Source: a virus. Taken from it: a stretch of DNA of 64,000 bases. The stretch spans positions 40,468 to 104,467 of IMG/VR virus record IMGVR_UViG_3300008954_002609; one strand, given 5' to 3'. The notes under the pieces are model-generated. The model worked only from the letters and a program-made list of their open reading frames with translations. It did not search any database and was not told the origin of the DNA. Both the position numbers and the translations under genes were made by a program. How positions within the stretch are numbered: position 1 is the stretch's first letter; each line of letters begins with the position of its first letter. Below, one piece after another: positions 1-10,513 of this stretch.

Positions 1-3000
1 TGATCTCCCGCTTCCCACTTGGCTGCTCCAGCTAAATATGTATTGGTTGAAGCACTCACCTTAAGGAAGTTTGCCAACAGAGACACATGCCTTATCCCTG
101 TACGCACAGTCTCGACCCTGGCACCGTCCATGCTGGTGTTGAGAGTATAGTCGGTGCCCGAAAATCCGCCTCGGTACCCTGATGTTGGCCAACGGGACTT
201 TTCATGAACCCCCCTAAATTCTAGAGTCACCTTGGCTCCACTAGAACTAGCCTTTATCCTAGGCTTTATACCACTGTGTGTATTTATTGTTTCCTTTATT
301 GCATCGGCAATACCTGCTTTGGTGTAACTAGACTGCGACAGGCAAACTGCTATAGTGGGTCTACCCGTGCCCCAAATCTGTGTCTCTCTTGTTACCTTCA
401 ATGCTTCCGTCTTAACGAAGACCAGAGAAAACTCGTGTTCCGTACCTGGACCGTTAAAGACAATTTCCATGTAGCTGTTTTCTACGCCACCTGTTGAATA
501 CGTGTTCCAGCTGTCGCCGTAAGTGGATTTATTCCAATAATTTTCTCTGTTAGCCTCTTCCACAGTTAAGCAATAGGTCCATGGAGTTTCTGGGAATTTT
601 CTAGCATACAAGGCTGAAGCACTTGGGTTGCCCCACCAAGTATTACTCCCAGACCTGAATAAACTATAAGAAGACATCAATTCGCCCTCTCCAAAGGTTC
701 CCGGAACATCAGTGCCTAGGCTTATCTCTTTCGAAGTCCCAAAATTCTCTTGTGCATCGAGGGGCCACATGCTGCTTGTGATTCCGATGTGTTCGCCCTG
801 TGAGTTTGGCTCTGAGACGCCTCTATCCGACCTCTTTGTCTTCCACCAATCTATAACAAAATTTTCTCTCTTTCTTGACTTGTTTGAATAAGAGTTAACA
901 TCTCTTGGGTATATCGTGACAGGATACACTGATTGCACTATATTTTTCGGCATCTTGGTGCTTAGTGCCTCTGACATATCGAATATTTGATCAATTTGTA
1001 AGAACCTTACCAATTCAGGGTTCGAGAATGTCACCAAATCATTCAAGTATGTGATCTTTCCTCCCGAAGCAATAGATCTACCTCCTGGTGTTCTAAGTAG
1101 GGCTGCTCTCATGGTGGTGAGTGCTACGGGAACGTTAGACGATTCATCGATAGAAGCAATTGCAGTGGTTGTAAGCGGCTTGGAGTAGGTGACCACTGAT
1201 TCGGTAAATCTGTACCTTTGTGAAGAGATTGTTCTGCTTGTTCTTGTTTTCGTGTGTTCGATATTTTCCGGCCAAGAATAATCTCCATCCGTAAAATAGG
1301 ATGGAGAGAAGGACATCATTTCGGGATCATCTCTCCTAACTGCAAGTGAAAATATATTTTCTTTTCTTAATTTTCTTGCAACAGGGTGGTCGCCTGCCCT
1401 TAATTGCTTCCATGTCGGGTACCCATGTATAGATCCTCTGTTTAGTAACATGTGATTGAGGGTGTGTGCCCTCAATCGAGCCTCGATTGAACTAGTGAGT
1501 AGACCACCACGGGAATCAATTGGTGCCAAGCCACCTAGCGTGTTGTTGCTTTGTGAGACATGCTCGTATATAATAGAATTCAGTCCGAGAAAGTCAGTTG
1601 GTATACCAGGGTCCGGGCGGTTAGTTAGTGCATGATCAACCCCGTAAGAGAGGAGCCTATTTGCATCGCTTGTTCTCAGACCCCTATCGCTCGCGGAAAG
1701 AAAAGTGGGGGACTCAAAGTCGACCGCATTTGCTTCATTCGTCTCAAATATTTTTTCGTTGGTCTGGGACTTTGGATAGGTAAAGTTCGATTCAAGTCTG
1801 TTATAACTACATGTTGTCTCTAAGGTCGAATTTCTAATCCATGCGTACCCGAGATCACTCTGTGGTATTTGATGTTGTACAAAATTGTTGTCATACTTTG
1901 GTCTGCATTCATGCCCAGACTCATCACTCGATGTTGCAACGTATCTGGGGTTTCCTTGCACCTTATGATAGGATGCTGTAGTTGTTGATGAAGTTATCGA
2001 ACTGTTATGCGTGGCACCAAATTGTCCCATCCTGTCAGTAGACCACTCATTTAGCGCCAGTCTTGCCATAAGGTTTCTATAATTTAGGGTATTATAAACC
2101 GAATATTGATTTGTTGCGACATCGAGACCAGGACCACCTAAACTATCGCCCGCTGTCTCGACTCCGCCAGGGGCAGAGAATCTGTTAACAAAGACATTCT
2201 TTCTTTTCGGTCTTTCATACTTCCTTCTTTCGTTAATCTCTACGAAGTATGGAGAATTAGTTGTTGTGCCAATAGGCTCATTCGACGCAGTGCGTATCAA
2301 GAACACTGGACTCATCTCCACTGATGTTCCCTGAACTATTTCATATTCGTGCTTGTAGTTGCCGATATTTAATACTGTGTCCTTTGCGTACTCACTTGCT
2401 GTAGTCTTTATATTTCTTATATTGACTGGCCTCTTTGCCAATGGCTCCCTAAGCACTCTGGACCTATTATGGGTACTAGAGGTCAAAGACACATGAAAAG
2501 TTCCCGGTGGCTCGTGATTCAATGCATACAAATTCGGGGAAGTAACGTACAACTGACCTTGAGACATTGTTAATGCAAACGCCTCGAATCGTCGACCCTT
2601 GTGGTCCAGGCTCATTGTTGTGTTTTGCAAGGCTGGGTCGGCTTGTGGTATCTTTGGTCTCATCATGTTCAGGTGCTGATGTCTGTGAGAGTGTCCACCC
2701 ACCCAATGTTCCGTAAATGGAGACTGAATAGGGATCTCCCTGTCGTCACCATAAGCATCTGAGTGGAGATTTGTTATGTCTATGCCCTTCTTAAAGTTAT
2801 CATAAATTTCAGCCTTGTAGTCAGTTGGCACATCTGTTGAGCTACTATACATACTAAAAGGGGCTATTGTATTAAGGTCAAAGTCAGCATTTGTGTTTGA
2901 TATGTCTGCTTTGCCTCCAAGCCTCTTCTTTTCAAAAACCTCTGATCCAATGCCGTTTCCATATCTTGGATGATAAACGTCTGTGCATTCTTTTCCAAAA

Positions 3001-6000
3001 TCAACATCGGACCCACTTATTCTAATAAAATCTTTCGCGCCAGGATTACTTGTCCCAAGAAAGAAATCCTTTTTCTTGTTTAGGTGAAAGTTGTCTCCAG
3101 CGTGCACAACAGGCTGAATTTCTGCCTTTAGTCTATATGGCTTTGTTAAGCTACGAAGAGTATAACTGGTACCTGAAACCTCAGTGTAAATTGTCCTTCT
3201 TAGCGTTTCTCTCTCGGCGTCTGTTGCAGATATACCAGATGATAAAGAAGTTTCTTTTCTCCCTGCTCTCTCTGACCACCACAAACAATTCTCAGTCTGC
3301 AAGGCACTGCCAGAAGGCTTGTATATGCCGGTATGCTTGAGTAGTGGAGCGTGACCAAACTTCCAGTTATACACTAGTTCATTTATTGATTTAATTTGAC
3401 CAGGTTCTGGCTCTGCTTGCTTCCCCTCCAAAGTAGGGAACTTAGCCCAGTACTTGTTTCTTTCGAGAACATGACTCTCTATCATATTCCTTATATCTTC
3501 GGAAAAATCTGCAGATGCTGGCTTCAACTGGTCTAGCATTGAAGACAGTGCCGAGTCTATCCACTTATAAAACTCAACGTACTTCTCTATGTCTGGAGTA
3601 TTCTCTATTCTGTCAAAAAAGAGTTGCCTTAGCTTCTCCATTGACTTATAGTTTGGTCTGTATCTATTTACGGGCTCTCCGATTAAATTACTAAAGTCCT
3701 TTATTGTTGCAAACATATCTAACATCTCTTGAGATATTGCCTGATACATGCTCTTTTCTATTGAAAAGTTATAATTTATCGGTTTAGAGTCTCTGGTAAA
3801 TGTCTGTTCATCTCTAGACAGGACCCTAACCATATTCGAGCTTTGCACGTTTTCTGGTATGTTTTGTCGGGACATCTCCAGGAAAGCAACCGTCACACTG
3901 GAAGTGGAGTTTGATTGAAAGAAATCTCCGCGACCAGGGTGGTTTGTTGCCACCACGTCACCTGCCCAGCCATAATCCCTCTTGTTTTTGAAAGAGCCAG
4001 ATGTTATGTCGTCTATTATAAATTGACCACCTGTCGAAGAGCCTGTAACCGTAGTAAAATCCCAATTCAACGCAAGAGTGTCGATTGATGGGACGGGATT
4101 GTCCAATCCTGGCATAAAAGTGTACGCATTCCTCATTGGGTGAGGCACACCGTAAGCCTTTGGATCTATCGAGTGAGCTTTAATAGTCTCGTTATCTAGA
4201 TAAGATAACCAATGACGCAAAGAAGAAACATGAACGTCCGACAAAGTCTTTGTGGAGCCTGCAAAGTCTGTTCTGTGGGCTCCGGCGTACAATCTTTTAG
4301 AATATTGGTGGAACCTTTGACCTTGGGCGTTAGTTAAGGAGGATGTTAGATAAAATTTATCCTTTACCTCTCCTGCGTCTGTTCTAATTCCGTAGTACTC
4401 TATTTGATAAGAATTCGTAGATCCAGAAATCGTGTTACCAAACGTTCCCTTCGGTGCAACTCTAACTGCGAAATTCCACTTTGTTCCGTCATACACGTCA
4501 TAGAATACCGGGGATTCCATTGCGGATACTATCCCAGAGGTAGACCTTATGACAAATTTTGCATTTCTAGAGTGTCGTTCGTCCTTTACAGCATAGGTCT
4601 CGAAATTCGCAAAGTCTTTTGCGCTGGCTGGCCAAGCCAAATCAGTCCCTGCTCCTTTGACAGTGTGTGCACCAAACAAGGAGCTTGATACGTTGGTGGA
4701 GATGAACCCAGGCTCGCCAGGGCGGTGTACCTTCGGAAAAACAACCTCTGCTTCCGTCGTGAAAGATAAGCCAACAGAGGAATCATTTCCGTGAGCACCA
4801 GTAATATATCCAGAAACAGGAAATTCTGAAGATTTGTTGCCCCTCCCAAGACTGGAACTATACTGATATATGGTTGCAGAATGATTATGAGGGTGATAGA
4901 AATTTATACACCTTGTCTTAAGGCTTGATACACGATAATTTTGCTCTACAGGATAATCTACTCCGTCGGCATACATGTTTATCTTTACAATCTCTTCATC
5001 TATTCCGTAACACCTTAACAGATTTCTGAATGCCTTCTCCGTGCCTTTGGATTTATAAATGTGGACAAGATTGTTATAAATGTTTTGATATATTACATTT
5101 TTTACATCTTCTAATCTCTGTTCATAATTTCTCTTTTCATCTCGTGAGGCGAATGCGGATAGCACATCTGCTTCTATGAAGATCTCCGGCGTTTCAAAAC
5201 CAGCAGATCTTAGCATGGTATCCATGAAAGGGAGTGGCTTGTTACCATAATCTTGGTTTCTAAGGTGCTTTAAACTTGCTAAGTGCTGTATTTGCAGGAA
5301 CAATTCATCAAAGTACGAGCCCATTATTTGGGTAAGCTTTCTTAATTCTCCATTGTCATCCTCTTCCAGAATCCACCCAGGTACAGAGTGATATATTGCA
5401 GCGTTGTTTGAGACGTCATACGTTTTTCCCAATTCCCTCACATCATCCAAGTACTTGTTGAGCTTGGGGTTCTCCACATGTATTATTGGTTCCGCGAACT
5501 CCGTTGCCGAAGCCGAAGATTGGATTATTGCTGACTTGATACTTCTTGCTCCGGAGGCATAGCCAACCCAGTTTCCGTTAGATACTCGACCCGAATAATC
5601 CAGAACAACCTTGTCTATACTGCTTGTTAGGGTTATCCCCTCATTAAACTTATAATAGATGCCCAAATCAACATTTGGATCTTCAACGTTCGACCCACCA
5701 TCAACCTGAGCGAACCAATTGCGCCCAATGTCCTTGGATGACCTTTTCGTCTTCCAAAACCTAAACTCGTCCAATGAGCCAGATAGCTTACCAAATCCCA
5801 AACCAGGATTCAAAGAAGAATCCGAATCGTTCAAATCTGTCCCACTTGCGTCTTTTGCTGCAACAAGTGATCCGATGTTTGCCACCAGCGTGGTGTTCAA
5901 GCCACCTACGGATGAACCAGTGAGGAGCTGATGATTCAGGTCTCCGTCCACATACATTCTGTAGTTGACCTGGCTTCCAGTATTCTGGAAGGCAAATGCG

Positions 6001-6764
6001 TAGTGGTGCCATTCTCCGTCTGATGCACTAGCGTAAAGACCAGCTGCACCTGAGACTATTAGATTCTTGAAGCCTGTTGATCCTGACCTGTAAGTGACTA
6101 CCCACGGAGAGTTCTCCGTGGAAAGAGAACTGTCAAGCTCTATTGTTAGACGACCATATTTATGATCACCAGGTGTAGAACCCGATGTCCAAGCATCAAA
6201 GAGAACTTCTCTCTTTGTCAGAGACTGGTATGCGTCCTTCTTTAACCAAAATTCTACCGTGTTGCCGCGGCCGCCGTTAATGGTTAAATTCGATGTTCTA
6301 TTGCTTGCCGTGCTCCACACGTTGTCAATATTAGGTCCGCCCTTTATGTAGACATATTCTTTTGTAGCGGGATTTCCATAGCTTCCTGATGTTGATACTC
6401 TAGATCCCCAGCCTGAAGGTGAAAACTTTATATAACCGTGAGTTCTCGGGTATTCGTTCTCAAGTAAATAAAGATCAAGACCAGGAGAGTCGTTCACCCA
6501 TTTTATTTTTTCAAACGAAGAGCCATCATACGGATATTGTTCGTAAATTCTCTTTACGGCTGATTCATAGTATTCTTCCGCTAAACCAAACTTCGCAAAG
6601 TTGGAAGCGGTGGAATAGTTCACATGAGGTTTGAATTTTATCTTTCTCTTTACATACTCATCAATGTATTGACCGGATTCGATATCCTCAGTCAGATTAT
6701 TGATCGTCGTTCCTGGCAGCATTTGCAAGGATTTTGTTTTGCTAAAAAGATTTTTTAAACTCAT
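1..6764 (-). CDS. Giant virion protein with LamG domain (C-terminus cut by window edge)
   Basis: The minus-strand frame opens with ATG at 6764 and is still open at base 1, so at least 2254 residues are encoded; I checked the frame at both ends and at three internal points. The N-terminus begins MSLKNLFSKTKSLQ. Residues about 165-365 read as a LamG/concanavalin A-like lectin domain (segments EFWLKKDAYQSL, GEWHHYAFAF, MYVDGDLN, SLDEFRFW), a fold that usually binds glycans. The rest is rich in Ser, Thr, Gly and Asn, as is common in phage structural proteins. It starts immediately after the stop of the DNRLRE-like gene and ends the baseplate gene series, so a tail-tip or adhesin role is likely. 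The family is not recognised. The start is firm; the true end lies outside the window. Confidence 0.8.
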   Translation of the reverse strand, partial: MSLKNLFSKTKSLQMLPGTTINNLTEDIESGQYIDEYVKRKIKFKPHVNYSTASNFAKFGLAEEYYESAVKRIYEQYPYDGSSFEKIKWVNDSPGLDLYLLENEYPRTHGYIKFSPSGWGSRVSTSGSYGNPATKEYVYIKGGPNIDNVWSTASNRTSNLTINGGRGNTVEFWLKKDAYQSLTKREVLFDAWTSGSTPGDHKYGRLTIELDSSLSTENSPWVVTYRSGSTGFKNLIVSGAAGLYASASDGEWHHYAFAFQNTGSQVNYRMYVDGDLNHQLLTGSSVGGLNTTLVANIGSLVAAKDASGTDLNDSDSSLNPGLGFGKLSGSLDEFRFWKTKRSSKDIGRNWFAQVDGGSNVEDPNVDLGIYYKFNEGITLTSSIDKVVLDYSGRVSNGNWVGYASGARSIKSAIIQSSASATEFAEPIIHVENPKLNKYLDDVRELGKTYDVSNNAAIYHSVPGWILEEDDNGELRKLTQIMGSYFDELFLQIQHLASLKHLRNQDYGNKPLPFMDTMLRSAGFETPEIFIEADVLSAFASRDEKRNYEQRLEDVKNVIYQNIYNNLVHIYKSKGTEKAFRNLLRCYGIDEEIVKINMYADGVDYPVEQNYRVSSLKTRCINFYHPHNHSATIYQYSSSLGRGNKSSEFPVSGYITGAHGNDSSVGLSFTTEAEVVFPKVHRPGEPGFISTNVSSSLFGAHTVKGAGTDLAWPASAKDFANFETYAVKDERHSRNAKFVIRSTSGIVSAMESPVFYDVYDGTKWNFAVRVAPKGTFGNTISGSTNSYQIEYYGIRTDAGEVKDKFYLTSSLTNAQGQRFHQYSKRLYAGAHRTDFAGSTKTLSDVHVSSLRHWLSYLDNETIKAHSIDPKAYGVPHPMRNAYTFMPGLDNPVPSIDTLALNWDFTTVTGSSTGGQFIIDDITSGSFKNKRDYGWAGDVVATNHPGRGDFFQSNSTSSVTVAFLEMSRQNIPENVQSSNMVRVLSRDEQTFTRDSKPINYNFSIEKSMYQAISQEMLDMFATIKDFSNLIGEPVNRYRPNYKSMEKLRQLFFDRIENTPDIEKYVEFYKWIDSALSSMLDQLKPASADFSEDIRNMIESHVLERNKYWAKFPTLEGKQAEPEPGQIKSINELVYNWKFGHAPLLKHTGIYKPSGSALQTENCLWWSERAGRKETSLSSGISATDAERETLRRTIYTEVSGTSYTLRSLTKPYRLKAEIQPVVHAGDNFHLNKKKDFFLGTSNPGAKDFIRISGSDVDFGKECTDVYHPRYGNGIGSEVFEKKRLGGKADISNTNADFDLNTIAPFSMYSSSTDVPTDYKAEIYDNFKKGIDITNLHSDAYGDDREIPIQSPFTEHWVGGHSHRHQHLNMMRPKIPQADPALQNTTMSLDHKGRRFEAFALTMSQGQLYVTSPNLYALNHEPPGTFHVSLTSSTHNRSRVLREPLAKRPVNIRNIKTTASEYAKDTVLNIGNYKHEYEIVQGTSVEMSPVFLIRTASNEPIGTTTNSPYFVEINERRKYERPKRKNVFVNRFSAPGGVETAGDSLGGPGLDVATNQYSVYNTLNYRNLMARLALNEWSTDRMGQFGATHNSSITSSTTTASYHKVQGNPRYVATSSDESGHECRPKYDNNFVQHQIPQSDLGYAWIRNSTLETTCSYNRLESNFTYPKSQTNEKIFETNEANAVDFESPTFLSASDRGLRTSDANRLLSYGVDHALTNRPDPGIPTDFLGLNSIIYEHVSQSNNTLGGLAPIDSRGGLLTSSIEARLRAHTLNHMLLNRGSIHGYPTWKQLRAGDHPVARKLRKENIFSLAVRRDDPEMMSFSPSYFTDGDYSWPENIEHTKTRTSRTISSQRYRFTESVVTYSKPLTTTAIASIDESSNVPVALTTMRAALLRTPGGRSIASGGKITYLNDLVTFSNPELVRFLQIDQIFDMSEALSTKMPKNIVQSVYPVTIYPRDVNSYSNKSRKRENFVIDWWKTKRSDRGVSEPNSQGEHIGITSSMWPLDAQENFGTSKEISLGTDVPGTFGEGELMSSYSLFRSGSNTWWGNPSASALYARKFPETPWTYCLTVEEANRENYWNKSTYGDSWNTYSTGGVENSYMEIVFNGPGTEHEFSLVFVKTEALKVTRETQIWGTGRPTIAVCLSQSSYTKAGIADAIKETINTHSGIKPRIKASSSGAKVTLEFRGVHEKSRWPTSGYRGGFSGTDYTLNTSMDGARVETVRTGIRHVSLLANFLKVSASTNTYLAGAAKWEAGD

Positions 6765-8705
6765 TTACTTTTCTACTCTAAACTTAAAAACCTTATCTTG
6801 CACAACGTGTCTACCCTCCAGATCATAAGCAAACTGAATACCATATGAGTAGCCAGATTCGAACAGAGACATGTTAAGGTCAAAGTAATTCCCCTTCTTA
6901 TCATACGATAACTTCGTATATTTTGTCTGCTGACCGGCAGAACCCGTCCCAAATGGTACCACGTCTAGCCGATCAATTATCCTATAAATTCGATAATATC
7001 CTTCTTTTACTATTGAAGGAGAAGTCTCGGCTGTCGCAACATTGTAAATATTTGGTTGCCAATTCCTCTCTCTAATAAAAACCCTGAATCTAACTTTGTC
7101 ACTTTGTGAGTATGATTCTTTAAAATTGCTTATACTAGTGACATAACCTTGGATACCTGGGTTATAATCATACGCATTGTGTTTCTTTACCTTAAATACT
7201 GAACCAGTCACCAACTGTATCCCTTGAGATACTCCTGTCGGCTTACTCCAGACGTCGAATATTTCGCTTTCAGATCCTGTAAATGCAAAAGAAGCAGAAT
7301 AAATGCCAGTACTGACCCAGCCTCCGGTTACAACTGTGGCACCATCGACGGTTACGCCACCTCCTATTGGCAACGTTTTCGCCTTTATAGCTGTATTTTT
7401 TACGTTACCTGATGGAAATAACTGTAGGTTTATTTGTGTATACGCGCTGTTGCTGCCAGAATTTCCGCCTAAGACTGGAATGTTCTTTAATTTTCCATTT
7501 ACGATATTGTATAAATATAGAGTATTTAAATTGTCTTCACCTGTTAGAAGCGAGCTACTAAGATGAAAGTCTCCCCTGTCGTCACCTATTGAGTCATCCC
7601 AGCGGGCTTCAATGAGCGGTCTCTTATAGAAATACTCAGACCCTCTTGCGAAAAATTTCTTAGTATAATAGGACCTGTTGTATCCTCCATTCTCATACGA
7701 CCCAGACATCTTAAGCATGATACCATAGTTCTCTCTATCGGGGTCCACCGTTGATTCAGCTTCTATCCATTCTTCCACCAAGGCGGTTACATTTAATTCT
7801 AAGTCTTCTGTACCTTTTTCAAAATACTTGGAATAGTTTGGCAAATTACGGCCGGCAGTGTATCCAACTTCATGATAATCACCGCCCTCGGTGGACCATC
7901 GGATTTTACCACCGTGCTGAACCGTAGTAACAGTCAGGTGGCTAGTAGATATGTTTCCCTGGAATGATCCAGAAACTCCTGCTGATCCCGTTGTTGTGAT
8001 CCTAACTGTTGCCCCTGCTGAATCATCCGTATCGTCATAAGACACAGATGCAGATAGTCCCGTTTCGTATGTTCTGATGGATCCGCTCAATATATTAGCC
8101 ATCTGTTTGACTGTGCTTATACTGCCAGTGAACGGAACCGTAATCTCTACTCCAGGCAAAGCTGCTGTGATTGCGTCGGAATCTGTTTGAAAAACAAAAT
8201 TAAACCTTTTGTTATCCGCGTTATAAATAGTAAAATATTCGTTCTTGAGGTTTCCTTTTGTGGTTGTTATAAACTTTACGTCTGTTATGTTCTGCTGTAG
8301 CGTGTTTGAAGCCATAATCCAACTAGCTTCGTCATTGTCCGTGTACTCTTCCATATCAAGACCCTGTCCCTCGTCCCAGGACCTAGAAACAGGAAGAACA
8401 TGCAAATTGAATTTCTTAGGTAGGCTGTCACCGTGAGGACAATTAAACATTCTTAAGAAAAACCTTACAGACCCAGACTCAGGTATATCTCCGTTTGTTC
8501 GATCCGTGGTGATAGTATCTACAGGAAACTTAACCAACGCTCTTGCTTTTTCTAGAGACGAAGTTGTCGATTGTCCATATATGGAAAAGACTTCTAAAAT
8601 ATCTGACTCACCCATATTTGACCCAGTAGCCCTCGTGGATAAGTCGTTCTTAAATGCGTTTGTAATGGTTGTGTCTGCGTTTGCAGTATATCTCTTTATA
8701 GCCAT
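6765..8705 (-). CDS. Tail/baseplate structural protein, DNRLRE-like N-terminus
   Basis: A 646-residue protein with no signal peptide or membrane segment. The N-terminal 130 residues (start MAIKRYTANADTTI, then RALVKFPVDTI and VRFFLRMFN) follow the pattern of DNRLRE-type beta-sandwich domains, found in extracellular carbohydrate-associated proteins. The remainder is beta-rich with many Ser, Gly and Thr. Its start overlaps the stop of the gp6-like gene by one base (TAATG), and the giant LamG gene follows directly, so it belongs to the baseplate/tail operon. Probably a baseplate-attached or fibre-attachment protein. The domain match is by eye and moderate; the structural role comes from position. 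Confidence 0.65.
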   Translation of the reverse strand: MAIKRYTANADTTITNAFKNDLSTRATGSNMGESDILEVFSIYGQSTTSSLEKARALVKFPVDTITTDRTNGDIPESGSVRFFLRMFNCPHGDSLPKKFNLHVLPVSRSWDEGQGLDMEEYTDNDEASWIMASNTLQQNITDVKFITTTKGNLKNEYFTIYNADNKRFNFVFQTDSDAITAALPGVEITVPFTGSISTVKQMANILSGSIRTYETGLSASVSYDDTDDSAGATVRITTTGSAGVSGSFQGNISTSHLTVTTVQHGGKIRWSTEGGDYHEVGYTAGRNLPNYSKYFEKGTEDLELNVTALVEEWIEAESTVDPDRENYGIMLKMSGSYENGGYNRSYYTKKFFARGSEYFYKRPLIEARWDDSIGDDRGDFHLSSSLLTGEDNLNTLYLYNIVNGKLKNIPVLGGNSGSNSAYTQINLQLFPSGNVKNTAIKAKTLPIGGGVTVDGATVVTGGWVSTGIYSASFAFTGSESEIFDVWSKPTGVSQGIQLVTGSVFKVKKHNAYDYNPGIQGYVTSISNFKESYSQSDKVRFRVFIRERNWQPNIYNVATAETSPSIVKEGYYRIYRIIDRLDVVPFGTGSAGQQTKYTKLSYDKKGNYFDLNMSLFESGYSYGIQFAYDLEGRHVVQDKVFKFRVEK

Positions 8706-10495
8706 TAGACAATTCTACCTTCTATATCAATTTGTGGATATTTCATTTCCAAGATAGCAGTGCTTGGAGGAGTTATGACGCGACCACCTTCAGATGAATT
8801 ACTCTTTATACTGAAAAGGATCTCAGAATATGGTGCGCCTGCTTTATTGAATATTTCAACATTTGCAACGTCAACCACTGCTGGAACATCTTTAAGAGCC
8901 TTGAATATGTCTGATACAGTGATCGGTTCGCCTATTTCTCTTACCTCTGTAGTAATTTCCTCTACCACCAACTGAGACTCTCTCAGTGCTTGGTGTCGGT
9001 TCGCGTTTTCGTCTATCACTATGTCGTATCTTACCCCGTAGTTTATAATTCTTGCATCTAGAATGTCAATAGTGTCGTTTATCATTCTAGCACTATTGAG
9101 CCAAGTTCTTAAATTTCTCTTTATTGTTGAGTTAGCCCTGGTTAGAGTTCCGTCGGGAGCCTCAGACAAGACATACAAGTTAAGATTCCTTTTGAAAGAA
9201 TCTCTATCTTTTTGAATGGTGCATCTCTTTATGGCTCCAAAATTAGCCGGCATGGCATAAGTCATGCTCACGTAGTCCTGTTTTGTTACTGCTCTGTTTT
9301 GTGCCGCGAAATTAGCCATGGCGCGGAGCTTGACCTCCTCTACGTTGGGTAGAGAAACATCTCCAATAATGGGCTCCGAGTTTGAAACTTCCAGGCTGCT
9401 TGCTATGAATCTTCTGGTTGATCTATCCAAATTTAATACGTCAACAAAGTCCATAATCGGAGAGGTAACTCTCACTATCCTGTTGGCTCCAGCGTTGACG
9501 CTCTCTGCTGTATTCGCCCTGTATACTATTCTTAACATAGTATTCGCTGGGGCGACTCCAAACTTATCTGTAGATGTTAACTTAACTGGATCGAAGTTTG
9601 TATCTGATATAAAGTTTTTACCGTGCCTCTTAAGTGTGATGTTCGCAGGATCAGCCACCGAACCTGAAACTAATTCTGTTTCTGATCCGTATCCAAATTG
9701 CAGGGAAGTCATTGTGTCAATGTGAGTGACGCTGAACCTCCTAGGGACAGACATTGCTTTTAATAAATTTGGCACAGAATCATTCTTAGCATTACTGTTG
9801 GTCACAGGCTTGAACACCGTATCTTGTGATAAATGCTCCACTTCATGATAAATATGACCTTCTGAGTCAGATACCGATATCACTTCTGTTATATTTGTAT
9901 CTGGAATATCGATCGAGAGGAACCTCTGGAAATCTCCAACTTCGACTGTGTGGACCCTATTTTCTCCGGACATTACTCGCCCTTCGGACTTCACAGCATA
10001 ATAAGTAGGTGCGCCGGTTTCCTCGTTGACCCTTGCAACAACAACCTCGTTTGATGATTCTGCGAAAGATATATCGTCCATCAGTGAATACGGCATACCA
10101 CGCTCTGTCTCAACCCGCGTGCCCGTTCTAAGAATCGGGGCGTATCTCAGGTCTGGTCCCCCATCTGAAGCCGCTGGGACTAGCGCGTAAAATTGACACA
10201 TCCCATACGAAGCAGGGGATTTGTTTAATTTATATCCCAAGAACTGGGACAGCTTTAGAACATTTGTATACTCCCCGGCTGTTGCAAAAAAAGACTCATT
10301 TGCCTGATAGTCTAAATAAAACGATAGCATATCTCCAACATACGCCACCGTGTCTATCATCAGAGAACCAAAAGAAGCTTCACTGAAATCCTTAAATGTA
10401 TCCGGATAATACCTCTTTGTGTGTTGTAGTAGGGACCTTCTTATACTCGTAAAGTCTCTACTTGTGTAATCAATGGGTATATTCTTCTTTGGCAT
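8705..10495 (-). CDS. Baseplate wedge protein, gp6/J-like
   Basis: A 596-residue protein resembling T4 gp6-type baseplate wedge subunits. The N-terminus has the characteristic PIDYTSRDFTSIRRSLL segment, followed by DTFKDFSEASFGSLMIDTVAYVGDMLSFYLDYQ split over residues 35-67. The C-terminal half has the J-like pattern, for example NFAAQNRAVTKQDYVSM and a VVDVANVEIFNK segment. In T4 this protein forms dimers that link baseplate wedges and trigger sheath contraction. A strong Shine-Dalgarno (GGAGAGGGAG) precedes the ATG. The gp25-like gene lies just upstream, the same order as in many contractile injection systems, which supports the call. Confidence 0.88.
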   Translation of the reverse strand: MPKKNIPIDYTSRDFTSIRRSLLQHTKRYYPDTFKDFSEASFGSLMIDTVAYVGDMLSFYLDYQANESFFATAGEYTNVLKLSQFLGYKLNKSPASYGMCQFYALVPAASDGGPDLRYAPILRTGTRVETERGMPYSLMDDISFAESSNEVVVARVNEETGAPTYYAVKSEGRVMSGENRVHTVEVGDFQRFLSIDIPDTNITEVISVSDSEGHIYHEVEHLSQDTVFKPVTNSNAKNDSVPNLLKAMSVPRRFSVTHIDTMTSLQFGYGSETELVSGSVADPANITLKRHGKNFISDTNFDPVKLTSTDKFGVAPANTMLRIVYRANTAESVNAGANRIVRVTSPIMDFVDVLNLDRSTRRFIASSLEVSNSEPIIGDVSLPNVEEVKLRAMANFAAQNRAVTKQDYVSMTYAMPANFGAIKRCTIQKDRDSFKRNLNLYVLSEAPDGTLTRANSTIKRNLRTWLNSARMINDTIDILDARIINYGVRYDIVIDENANRHQALRESQLVVEEITTEVREIGEPITVSDIFKALKDVPAVVDVANVEIFNKAGAPYSEILFSIKSNSSEGGRVITPPSTAILEMKYPQIDIEGRIV

Positions 10496-10513
10496 GTATA
10501 CTCCCTCTCCTTA

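Noticed and set aside
7508-7520. TATAAATA on the plus strand inside the DNRLRE-like gene.
   Set aside because: It points away from all genes there; no plus-strand gene follows.
9318-9725. A 135-codon plus-strand frame inside the gp6-like gene.
   Set aside because: Antisense shadow of a clearly identified baseplate gene.
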